From: Oscillospiraceae bacterium
Lineage (GTDB): Bacteria; Bacillota; Clostridia; Oscillospirales; Ruminococcaceae
Direction: 5' to 3'
DNA: 6,002 bases
NCBI GenBank assembly: GCA_015067125.1
Contig: SVNB01000032.1
Coordinates: 10,199 to 16,200, forward strand
Shown here piece after piece: positions 1 to 5,253 of the stretch; the first letter of the stretch is position 1, and the number at the start of each line of letters is the position of its first letter. Both the position numbers and the translations under genes were made by a program. Under the pieces are notes generated by a model, which saw only the letters and a program-made list of their open reading frames with translations, did not search any database and was not told where the DNA came from.

Positions 1-764
1 TAAAAACGCACGGCGTTTACCTGCTGTTTTGCAAAATAATCAGAAGGAAGAGTCATAACATCCACAAGTTTGCCATATAAAGTGGAGTACATCTTTGTGG
101 AAAGTTCGCTGTGTTTAATATCCCTCATAATATCCTGAAGTTTGGAAACATAGGGAAAAACCATTACGGAATGAAGCGGAAGAGAATCGCGAAGTTTTAC
201 GGAATTTACCTTGTGCTTTGCAAGTTCCGCAAGAACAGCTTTAAGTCCGTCCTCATCACCGATTATAACAGTCTGTTCCGGAGCTTCTGCCGCGGTCATC
301 TGAACAAATCCCGCAAGGCATTTATCGGAAGCAAGGCTTACAAATTCGTGTTTTACGTTGCGCAGACGGTATGTATCAAGTTTGCCTGCACCAACCGCTT
401 CTTTCCTCATATCGCGGTACGCGTTTGCAACAGAGATACCGTCTTCAAGAGAAAAAACATTGCCCGCGGTCATGGCGGTGATTTCTCCGGCGCTGTAACC
501 TATAAATGCTTCCGGCGCGGGAAGAATTTCTTTTGCTGCTTCTGCAAGGGCAAGCTGATGAAGAAGCTGAAGCTGAAAAGAAACTTCTTCGGCGGTAACT
601 TCCGCGGCTTTTCCTTTTGCAGAAAGTTCTGCCGCATCAAAGCCAAGAACAGCGGAAGCTCTTTCGTAAATTTCTTTGGTTTTTTCGGAATATGTGCATA
701 CTTCCTTGCCCATTCCGGCATGGGAACAGCCGTATCCGGGGAAAATAAAAGCTATTTTTTTCAA
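1..764 (-). CDS. fabD: FabD-family ACP S-malonyltransferase-like protein (3' end outside window)
   Basis: Members of this family move a malonyl (or other acyl) group from CoA to the phosphopantetheine arm of acyl carrier protein in the cytoplasm, priming fatty acid or polyketide synthesis. The visible 254 residues are open to the window edge; the usual length is about 300-315. Seen directly: the N-terminal FPGYG motif (8-12), the nucleophile elbow GYSAGE with Ser91 (89-94), PLHS with the likely catalytic His198 (196-199), and QQVNAVRF (247-254), matching the FabD segment that carries the third active-site Gln. The TTG start is chosen because GGAGG lies 8 nt upstream and MKKIAFIFPG is the expected family N-terminus. 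A TTG at 803 is in frame but has no ribosome binding site. Oddities: FabD normally has Gln in FPGQG, here Tyr11, and the carboxylate-binding Arg (E. coli Arg117) aligns next to, not on, an Arg. It is divergent from acpP, its probable partner. Family call is firm; malonyl specificity is inferred and uncertain. Confidence 0.85.
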   Translation of the reverse strand, partial: MKKIAFIFPGYGCSHAGMGKEVCTYSEKTKEIYERASAVLGFDAAELSAKGKAAEVTAEEVSFQLQLLHQLALAEAAKEILPAPEAFIGYSAGEITAMTAGNVFSLEDGISVANAYRDMRKEAVGAGKLDTYRLRNVKHEFVSLASDKCLAGFVQMTAAEAPEQTVIIGDEDGLKAVLAELAKHKVNSVKLRDSLPLHSVMVFPYVSKLQDIMRDIKHSELSTKMYSTLYGKLVDVMTLPSDYFAKQQVNAVRF

Positions 765-772
765 AACAAAAA

Positions 773-777
773 CCTCC
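773..777 (-). promoter_or_regulatory. Ribosome binding site that fixes the fabD-like TTG start
   Basis: The minus strand reads GGAGG here, 8 nt before the TTG at 764-762. No ATG lies in the same frame upstream before a stop at 809-807, so this site decides the start of the acyltransferase gene. Confidence 0.75.
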
Positions 778-808
778 GTTGCGCACAGCGCAGAATAATA
801 CAAATATT

Positions 809-836
809 AATATACCATAAAATTTTGCTTTTTCAA
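809..836 (-). promoter_or_regulatory. Predicted sigma-A promoter for the fabD-like gene
   Basis: On the minus strand a -35 box TTGAAA (836-831) and a -10 box TATATT (814-809) are separated by 16 bp. Each matches its consensus (TTGACA, TATAAT) in 5 of 6 positions. Transcription would begin near 802, leaving a leader of about 38 nt before the TTG start. The position is well suited to a divergent arrangement with the acpP promoter. Confidence 0.6.
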
Positions 837-851
837 GCAGAAACATTATAA

Positions 852-861
852 TATTGCAATA
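852..861. promoter_or_regulatory. 10-bp palindrome between two divergent promoters
   Basis: TATTGCAATA is a perfect palindrome located 15 bp from the leftward -35 box and 17 bp from the rightward -35 box, so a bound protein could influence both. It does not resemble the FapR or FabT operator patterns I know. A 10-bp palindrome in AT-rich DNA may also occur by chance, so an operator role is speculative. Confidence 0.2.
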
Positions 862-878
862 AATTTACAAGAAAATCA

Positions 879-907
879 TTGACAATCCAAAATCTTTTAT
901 ATATGAT
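879..907 (+). promoter_or_regulatory. Predicted sigma-A promoter for acpP
   Basis: A perfect -35 box TTGACA (879-884) is followed after 17 bp by TATGAT (902-907), which matches the -10 consensus in 5 of 6 positions. The expected start of transcription is near 914, giving a leader of about 54 nt before acpP. This is the strongest promoter visible in the window, as expected for an abundant protein such as ACP; it may also transcribe proS. Confidence 0.8.
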
Positions 908-917
908 AATGAAAGGC

Positions 918-946
918 AAAAACAAAGACCCAAAAAGTCTGTTTTT
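918..946 (+). promoter_or_regulatory. Hairpin in the acpP 5' leader
   Basis: AAAAAC plus AGAC (918-923, 926-929) can pair with GTCTGTTTTT (937-946), with a 2-nt bulge and a 7-nt loop. It is followed by ATTTTT and ends just before the AGGAGG at 953-958. It sits inside the predicted leader, so it could act as a weak attenuator, an RNA stability element or an operator in the DNA. The stem is AT-rich and therefore weak; its function is not established. Confidence 0.35.
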
Positions 947-967
947 ATTTTTAGGAGGTAATTTTCA

Positions 968-1195
968 ATGGTATTTGAAAAAGTAAGAGAAATTCTTTGT
1001 GAGCAGCTCGATATTGATCCCGAAGACATTACCCTTGATACCAACATCATCGAAGATCTTGGCGCAGATTCCCTTGATCTTGTTGACTTTGTAATGTCCC
1101 TTGAAGACGAGTTCGATAAAGAAATTCCCGACGAAGATCTTGAAGGCATCAAAACCATCGGCGATGCCGTTGCCTATATCGAGAATTCCCTTTAA
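968..1195 (+). CDS. acpP: Acyl carrier protein
   Basis: This small acidic cytoplasmic protein carries growing acyl chains on a phosphopantetheine arm during type II fatty acid synthesis and also donates acyl groups to phospholipid and other pathways. The 75 residues are the full usual length. The phosphopantetheine attachment motif GADSLDLV (32-39) is intact, with Ser35 as the modified residue. The surrounding four-helix pattern is standard: helix I at about 3-14, the DSL helix at about 35-50 and a final helix near 65-73. Acidic residues are abundant, especially after the DSL motif, where partner enzymes dock. The ATG is set by AGGAGG (953-958) 9 nt upstream. The gene has its own promoter, is divergent from a FabD-like acyltransferase and is followed by proS on the same strand. 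Nothing is missing. It could be the main fatty acid ACP or a dedicated partner of the adjacent acyltransferase; the sequence favours the former. Confidence 0.97.
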   Translation: MVFEKVREILCEQLDIDPEDITLDTNIIEDLGADSLDLVDFVMSLEDEFDKEIPDEDLEGIKTIGDAVAYIENSL

Positions 1196-1228
1196 TCAAC
1201 ATATACAAAGAATATTTGCATGAAGATC

Positions 1229-1258
1229 GCGGAACTGCTCGTTCCGCTATTTTCGTTT
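1229..1258 (+). terminator. Hairpin between acpP and proS, possible partial terminator
   Basis: GCGGAAC (1229-1235) pairs perfectly with GTTCCGC (1241-1247) around the 5-nt loop TGCTC, followed by TATTTTCGTTT. The stem is GC-rich but the T-tract is interrupted, so termination is probably incomplete. That would let some acpP transcripts continue into proS while keeping ACP expression higher. No T-box is visible; the 87-bp gap is too short for one. No separate proS promoter was recognised. Confidence 0.45.
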
Positions 1259-1266
1259 GTAACAGT

Positions 1267-1272
1267 AAGGAG
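1267..1272 (+). promoter_or_regulatory. Ribosome binding site that fixes the proS start
   Basis: AAGGAG lies 10 nt before the ATG at 1283. It supports this start over the in-frame ATG at 1220, which has no comparable site and whose 21 extra codons would run through the intergenic hairpin. Confidence 0.85.
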
Positions 1273-1282
1273 TTTTATTAAA

Positions 1283-2719
1283 ATGGCAGACCAGAAAAAA
1301 ATGGTAGAGGCAATCACCTCTATGGAGGACGATTTTGCCCAGTGGTACACCGACGTTGTTAAAAAAGCGGAACTTATAGATTATTCCAGCGTTCGCGGAT
1401 GCATGGTTCTTCGCCCCTATGGCTATGCCATCTGGGAAAACATTCAAAAGCTTTTTGATGCCCGTTTTAAAGCAACCGGCCACGAAAACGTATATATGCC
1501 CATGTTTATTCCCGAAAGTCTTCTTCAGAAAGAAAAAGACCATATAGAAGGTTTCGCTCCCGAAGTAGCGTGGATCACCATGGGCGGCGGCGAACAGCTG
1601 CAGGAAAGAATGTGCGTTCGCCCCACTTCCGAAACCCTTTTCTGCGATCATTACGCACACGTAATCAAATCCTACCGCGACCTTCCCAAACTTTATAACC
1701 AGTGGTGCAGCGTTGTTCGTTGGGAAAAAACCACCCGTCCCTTCCTCCGTTCCATGGAATTCCTCTGGCAGGAAGGACACACCATGCACGAAACCGCGGA
1801 AGAAGCCATCGCGGAAACCGAACAGATGCTCAACATCTATGCGGACGTTTGCGAAAAGAACTTCGCAATCCCGATGATCAAAGGCCAGAAAACCGAAAAA
1901 GAAAAATTCGCCGGCGCAGAAGCCACCTATACCATCGAAGCAATGATGCACGACGGCAAGGCTCTTCAGTCCGGTACTTCCCACTTCTTCGGCGACGGCT
2001 TTGCAAAAGCCTTCGAAGTTCAGTACACCGGCCGCGACAACCAGCTTCACACCCCGTTCGAAACTTCCTGGGGCGTTTCCACCCGTCTTATCGGTGCAAT
2101 CATCATGACCCACGGTGATAACAACGGCCTTGTGCTTCCTCCGGACGTTGCTCCTATCCAGGTAGTAATCGTTCCTGCCGCACAGCACAAAGAAGGCGTT
2201 CTCGAGGCTGCAAACGCCGTTAAAGACCGTCTTTCCAAATTCTGCCGCGTAAAGCTTGATGACAGCGACCAAACTGCCGGCTGGAAGTTTGCGGAATACG
2301 AAATGAAGGGCGTTCCGCTCCGTCTGGAAATCGGCCCTCGCGATATCGCGCAGAACCAGTGCGTTCTTGTTCGCCGCGATAACCGCGAAAAATATTTTGT
2401 ATCTCTTGATGAGCTTGAAACCAAAATTCCGGAACTTCTTGGCATGGTTCGCGACGGACTTTACGCAAAAGCTCTTGAAAACAGAGAAAACCGCACCTTT
2501 ACCGCACACGATCTTGATGAGTTCATCAAAATTGCCAACAGCGGCAACTGCTTTATCAAATCCATGTGGTGCGGCGACCGCGAGTGCGAAGAAAAACTTA
2601 AAGAGGTTGCAGGCGTTTCTTCCCGCTGCATCCCCTTCGAGCAGGAGCACATCGAGGACGTATGCCCCGTCTGCGGCAAACCCGCAACTAAAATGGTTTA
2701 TTGGGGCAAAGCATATTAA
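1283..2719 (+). CDS. proS: Prolyl-tRNA synthetase, archaeal/eukaryal-type short form
   Basis: This cytoplasmic class II synthetase joins proline to tRNA-Pro using ATP. The 478 residues match the short ProS type, which lacks the editing domain inserted in the roughly 570-residue bacterial type. The catalytic core runs to about 285: motif 1 region with RPYGYAIWENIQ (44-55) and GHENVYMPMFIPES (66-79), the RPTSET substrate motif (113-118), motif 2 at VVRWEKTTRPFLRSMEFLWQ (144-163) with QEGHT (163-167), and motif 3 around TSWGVSTRLIGAIIMTHGD (261-279). An anticodon-binding domain follows (about 290-395). The C-terminal domain has Cys430, Cys435, Cys461 and Cys464 in a zinc-binding pattern and ends in WGKAY, typical of this type. 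A longer reading from 1220 would add 21 residues unlike the family N-terminus, so the ATG with AAGGAG is preferred. It lies downstream of acpP and before a strong terminator; it probably shares the acpP transcript. Confidence 0.97.
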   Translation: MADQKKMVEAITSMEDDFAQWYTDVVKKAELIDYSSVRGCMVLRPYGYAIWENIQKLFDARFKATGHENVYMPMFIPESLLQKEKDHIEGFAPEVAWITMGGGEQLQERMCVRPTSETLFCDHYAHVIKSYRDLPKLYNQWCSVVRWEKTTRPFLRSMEFLWQEGHTMHETAEEAIAETEQMLNIYADVCEKNFAIPMIKGQKTEKEKFAGAEATYTIEAMMHDGKALQSGTSHFFGDGFAKAFEVQYTGRDNQLHTPFETSWGVSTRLIGAIIMTHGDNNGLVLPPDVAPIQVVIVPAAQHKEGVLEAANAVKDRLSKFCRVKLDDSDQTAGWKFAEYEMKGVPLRLEIGPRDIAQNQCVLVRRDNREKYFVSLDELETKIPELLGMVRDGLYAKALENRENRTFTAHDLDEFIKIANSGNCFIKSMWCGDRECEEKLKEVAGVSSRCIPFEQEHIEDVCPVCGKPATKMVYWGKAY

Positions 2720-2734
2720 TAAATCCACACATTC

Positions 2735-2767
2735 AAAAGCGGCACGCAGTAGCGTGCCGCTTTTTTT
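2735..2767 (+). terminator. Strong intrinsic terminator after proS
   Basis: A perfect 13-bp stem, AAAAGCGGCACGC (2735-2747) with GCGTGCCGCTTTT (2752-2764), closes on the tetraloop AGTA and runs into a tract of seven T (2761-2767). It starts 16 bp after the proS stop and should end the acpP-proS transcript efficiently. Confidence 0.95.
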
Positions 2768-2804
2768 CATATTCCGCCGTTTTTTCGCATATCTTTCTAA
2801 AAAA

Positions 2805-2810
2805 AGGAGG
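2805..2810 (+). promoter_or_regulatory. Perfect Shine-Dalgarno upstream of the symporter with no suitable start codon
   Basis: AGGAGG lies in the gap before the symporter. The nearest ATG (2812-2814) is only 1 nt away and in a different frame from the symporter. In the symporter frame the codon at the ideal distance (8 nt) is ACG (2819), and the first ATT is at 2828. The site implies that translation begins near here rather than at the first in-frame ATG at 2882, which has no ribosome binding site. Confidence 0.6.
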
Positions 2811-2881
2811 TATGCCGGACGGAAAAAATTTCTTTTTTTGCGGAATATATTTCTCACCTGCTTTGGGGACCTGCTCTGCTT

Positions 2882-4141
2882 ATGCTGGTGCTTGGCGCCG
2901 GGGCATTTTTTACTGCCGCCACAGGTTTTTTCCCAATCCGCAAAGCGGGGTTTATAATAAAATCCACATTCGGGCGCATTTTTAAGAACAAAAGCGCCTT
3001 TGCGGCCACTGCCACGGCCCTTGGCGCTACGGTGGGCACCGGCAATATAATAGGCGTTGCTTCTGCTGTTGCCATAGGCGGACCGGGCGCGGTTTTATGG
3101 ATGTGGGTGGGCGCGTTTTTAGGCATGATGCTTAAATTTGCCGAAGCTGCCCTTGCGGTAAAATACAAAGGCGGCGCGGATATTTATATTCAAAAGGCCT
3201 TTGGAGGAAAAAGCATTTCTGTTTTATGGTGCGTTTGCTGTGTGCTGGCCTCTTTCGGCGGCGGAAACATGGTGCAGACTTACTCTGCAGGTGCGGCGTT
3301 TAAAAACGCTTTTGGATTTTCTTCCGCCGCTGTGGGCGCGGCTATAGCCTTGTTAACGGCGGCAGTGATATTTTTTGGAGCGAAGGCCGTTACCAGAACC
3401 TCTGCCGCTATTGTGCCTGTTATGGCCTGCTTTTACGTTATCGGCTGCTTTGCTGTACTTTTTATCTGCCGGCAGAATATCGTTCCGGCTTTAAAAAGCA
3501 TTTTTTATTCCGCCTTTGAACCCATTGCCATCGGCGGAGGAACAGGCGGCCTGCTTTTATCCGATGCCCTTAAAACCGGTATCACCCGGGGAACTTTTAC
3601 TCACGAAGCCGGCATGGGTTCCGCCGCCTTTGCCCATGCGGAAAGCGAAGAAACCGACCCGCTCCGGCAGGGCTGTTGGGGAATTGTAGAAGTTTTTACA
3701 GATACCATTTTTGTCTGTACCCTTACGGCGCTTGTTATTCTTTCTGCCGGAAGCGGCGCTTTTTCCGAAAATTCCGCCGCGGAAATTTTCCGCAGCTTTT
3801 TCGGCGGTGCCGGAGATATTTTTCTTTGCGTTTCCATGTTTCTGTTTGCTTTGGCAGCGGTTATAGGCTGGGCGTTTTACGGAGAAAAAGCCCTTTTGGG
3901 TATTACAAAAAGCAAAAAAATTATTGTTCTGTACAGAATTTTGTTCTGTTTTGCGGCGTTCTGCGGTTCTTTTGCCGCTCCGGGTTTTATCTGGAACTTT
4001 ACGGATATCTTCAATGCTTTGATGATGTTCCCCAACCTTGCGGCAATAATCATTCTTGCGCCGGAGGTATTGCGCATAACAAATAAACCTCTGCTTTTCG
4101 GCAAAGGTTTATTATATCAAAAGCAAAAAACAGAGCGATAG
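2882..4141 (+). CDS. Alanine/glycine:cation symporter (AGCS family); true start probably upstream
   Basis: AGCS proteins are inner-membrane carriers that import alanine or glycine with Na+ or H+. From the first in-frame ATG there are 419 residues and about ten hydrophobic helices. Family signatures are unmistakable: GTGNIIGVA (52-60) and GGPGAVLWMW (66-75) with KFAEAALAVKY (85-95), FGGGNMVQ (125-132), THEAGMGSAAFAHA (240-253) and FNALMMFPNLAAII (377-390). The helix containing these conserved residues and the C-terminal helices are all intact. The N-terminus is odd. The symporter frame is open back to 2801 and encodes ISFFAEYISHLLWGPALLML just before and across the ATG, which is the normal start of the first family helix, yet this stretch has no ATG, GTG or TTG. 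The ATG at 2882 would cut that helix and lacks a ribosome binding site. Real initiation may use ATT (2828) or ACG (2819), or a one-base indel may exist. No convincing promoter of its own was found after the proS terminator. Confidence 0.9.
   Translation: MLVLGAGAFFTAATGFFPIRKAGFIIKSTFGRIFKNKSAFAATATALGATVGTGNIIGVASAVAIGGPGAVLWMWVGAFLGMMLKFAEAALAVKYKGGADIYIQKAFGGKSISVLWCVCCVLASFGGGNMVQTYSAGAAFKNAFGFSSAAVGAAIALLTAAVIFFGAKAVTRTSAAIVPVMACFYVIGCFAVLFICRQNIVPALKSIFYSAFEPIAIGGGTGGLLLSDALKTGITRGTFTHEAGMGSAAFAHAESEETDPLRQGCWGIVEVFTDTIFVCTLTALVILSAGSGAFSENSAAEIFRSFFGGAGDIFLCVSMFLFALAAVIGWAFYGEKALLGITKSKKIIVLYRILFCFAAFCGSFAAPGFIWNFTDIFNALMMFPNLAAIIILAPEVLRITNKPLLFGKGLLYQKQKTER
4082..4113. repeat. Inverted repeat inside the symporter 3' end
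   Basis: AATAAACCT (4082-4090) and AGGTTTATT (4105-4113) are perfect 9-bp inverted copies; TGC and GCA inside extend the stem by 3 bp after one mismatch, around the loop TTTTCG. The coding strand has no U-tract after it. On the minus strand it is followed by TGTTATG, continuing its T-rich arm, so it might weakly stop transcription arriving from the convergent lipoprotein genes. This is a guess. Confidence 0.4.
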
Positions 4142-4154
4142 CTATATATTTTCT

Positions 4155-4199
4155 CTCCCTCAGTCATCTGCGCCGACAGCTCCCTAATCAGAGGGAGCT
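4155..4199. repeat. Palindromic intergenic element with duplicated CTCCCT
   Basis: CTCCCT occurs at 4155-4160 and again at 4180-4185, and both can pair with AGGGAG at 4192-4197. Between them lies CAGTC...GACAG (4161-4179). The layout resembles interspersed palindromic elements that I recall from clostridial intergenic regions, but only this copy is present in the window, so membership in a genome-wide family is inferred. Confidence 0.4.
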
Positions 4200-4206
4200 T
4201 ATTTTA
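4178..4206 (+). terminator. Intrinsic terminator after the symporter gene
   Basis: AGCTCCCT (4178-4185) pairs perfectly with AGGGAGCT (4192-4199) around AATCAG and is followed by TATTTTATT. It is 36 bp after the symporter stop and oriented for rightward transcripts. The minus strand has no T-tract after the same hairpin, so it should not efficiently end the convergent lipoprotein transcript. Confidence 0.8.
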
Positions 4207-5238
4207 TTCTTTTATCGCAATTTCTTTTATCGGCATTTCGATGGTTTCTCCATCAAGGGTTTTTATGACGAATATCTCTTCCGGACTTAAAATATCGCCC
4301 ATAAAAGTCGGTCTTTCCACGTCCGCGGTTTTGTATTTTGTGCTTATCTTGTTACCGTCTTTATCCACAAGCCAGCAGCCTTCTTCATAAAGCTCGCCGT
4401 TTTCGTCACGGCATTTAACTTCGTTAAAAGAAGAATTGTACCCTATGCCGATATACGAACCGTCCTCCATATAATAAAAATATATTGCGTTATACTCATC
4501 GCATATCACGTTGCCTTCAAGGTCGATTATTTCCGTCGCCATCATATCAATATCTATGGGGTGAACCCCATAATAAAGACGTATTCTGTCATCAAAAGGA
4601 GCTTCTATTCTGTAGAAAATCGGTTCCACAAAAACGCTTCCGTCCGGGTTAAGAAGGCCCATTCCCCTTGTGACCCGGTCTGCGCCCCAAAAATACACCG
4701 TAATTTCAAACCCGTTAAGATATTCCCCTGTCGGGCCTGATTTTTCGTGCGAAACAAGGGTATAGCCGTCTTCCTGTTTATAAACGTAGCTGTCGCCTTT
4801 ATAAGAACAGATAAGCAGGTATTCGTCTTCGTTGCCCATTTCGCCCGGTTCCGAAAGATCATAATCCTCCACCGGGTGAGGAATTATTTTGTTTCCGTCG
4901 GAATCAAAAAGCTCATACGCGGTTATTTCCGCATCTTCCAGATACTGCCTGCCGTCCTCATCAAAAAAACGCTGCGGGCGGATTTCTTTTTCTGCTTCCA
5001 AAGCAAAGATTTTCTCTTCGCCAAGTTTTCCCAAAAGCCTTGCCCCTTCTGGAAGGGTGTTTTCTTTCTGAGGTTCTTCTGTTTCTGCAGGTTCTTTCTG
5101 AGGCTGTTCCGCCGGATTCTCCAAATTTTCTTGTTGGTCTTCAACAACAAGGCTTCCTTGCTTTTCTTCGGGAATATCGTTTGAGCACGCCGTGAGCACG
5201 AGCACCAAAGCGAGCACAAGCGGCAATAATTTTTTCAT
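4204..5238 (-). CDS. Lipoprotein with WG-like repeats, function unknown
   Basis: This 344-residue protein has a classical lipoprotein signal: MKK, a Leu/Val-rich core, and lipobox LTAC (15-18), so it should be lipid-anchored at Cys18 on the outer face of the membrane. Residues 19-65 form a low-complexity Glu/Pro/Gln-rich linker with two PQKE units. The remaining region is rich in beta-strand-type repeats around D-G or E-G turns: FDEDGRQ (92-98), FDSDGNK (111-117), LLNPDGSVFVEPIF (195-208), IDLEGNV (238-244) and LVDKDGNKIS (290-299). The third closely resembles WG (KWG-type) repeats, which usually form binding surfaces rather than enzymes. AAGGAG (5253-5248) lies 9 nt before the ATG. The gene starts 15 nt after the stop of another lipoprotein gene on the same strand, indicating one transcript and likely translational coupling. 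I see no catalytic motif and do not assign a function. The only ordinary lipoprotein rival is a generic secreted repeat protein. Confidence 0.75.
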   Translation of the reverse strand: MKKLLPLVLALVLVLTACSNDIPEEKQGSLVVEDQQENLENPAEQPQKEPAETEEPQKENTLPEGARLLGKLGEEKIFALEAEKEIRPQRFFDEDGRQYLEDAEITAYELFDSDGNKIIPHPVEDYDLSEPGEMGNEDEYLLICSYKGDSYVYKQEDGYTLVSHEKSGPTGEYLNGFEITVYFWGADRVTRGMGLLNPDGSVFVEPIFYRIEAPFDDRIRLYYGVHPIDIDMMATEIIDLEGNVICDEYNAIYFYYMEDGSYIGIGYNSSFNEVKCRDENGELYEEGCWLVDKDGNKISTKYKTADVERPTFMGDILSPEEIFVIKTLDGETIEMPIKEIAIKE

Positions 5239-5253
5239 AAACTGTTTCTCCTT

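Noticed and set aside
111..851. A 246-codon plus-strand open frame at the left edge
   Set aside because: It is the opposite-strand shadow of the FabD-like gene. Its product is rich in Phe, Lys and Arg and matches no family, and it also crosses the divergent promoter region.
1220..1282. Upstream ATG that would lengthen ProS by 21 residues
   Set aside because: The extension lies across the intergenic hairpin, is unlike ProS N-termini, and has no good ribosome binding site, whereas the ATG at 1283 has AAGGAG at 10 nt.
2766..2795. Possible symporter promoter, TTCATA with TATCTT at 18 bp
   Set aside because: Both boxes are poor matches and the -35 overlaps the T-tract of the proS terminator. It would start transcription almost at the Shine-Dalgarno, so I do not call it.
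2822..2828. A-AAA-AAT slippery heptamer in the frame of the ATG at 2812
   Set aside because: A classical -1 shift here leads into the wrong frame; the symporter needs +1 (or loss of one base), and no stimulatory structure was evident.
1247..2857. A 536-codon open frame on the minus strand opposite proS
   Set aside because: It mirrors the codon bias of proS, which has full family motifs on the plus strand. The predicted product is Phe-rich, has no recognisable domain, and also runs through the proS terminator.
2812..2985. Short ORF of 57 codons starting at the ATG next to AGGAGG
   Set aside because: Spacing of 1 nt is poor for initiation, the peptide has no recognisable pattern, and it overlaps the symporter in another frame. 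It is only of interest as a possible misplaced symporter start.
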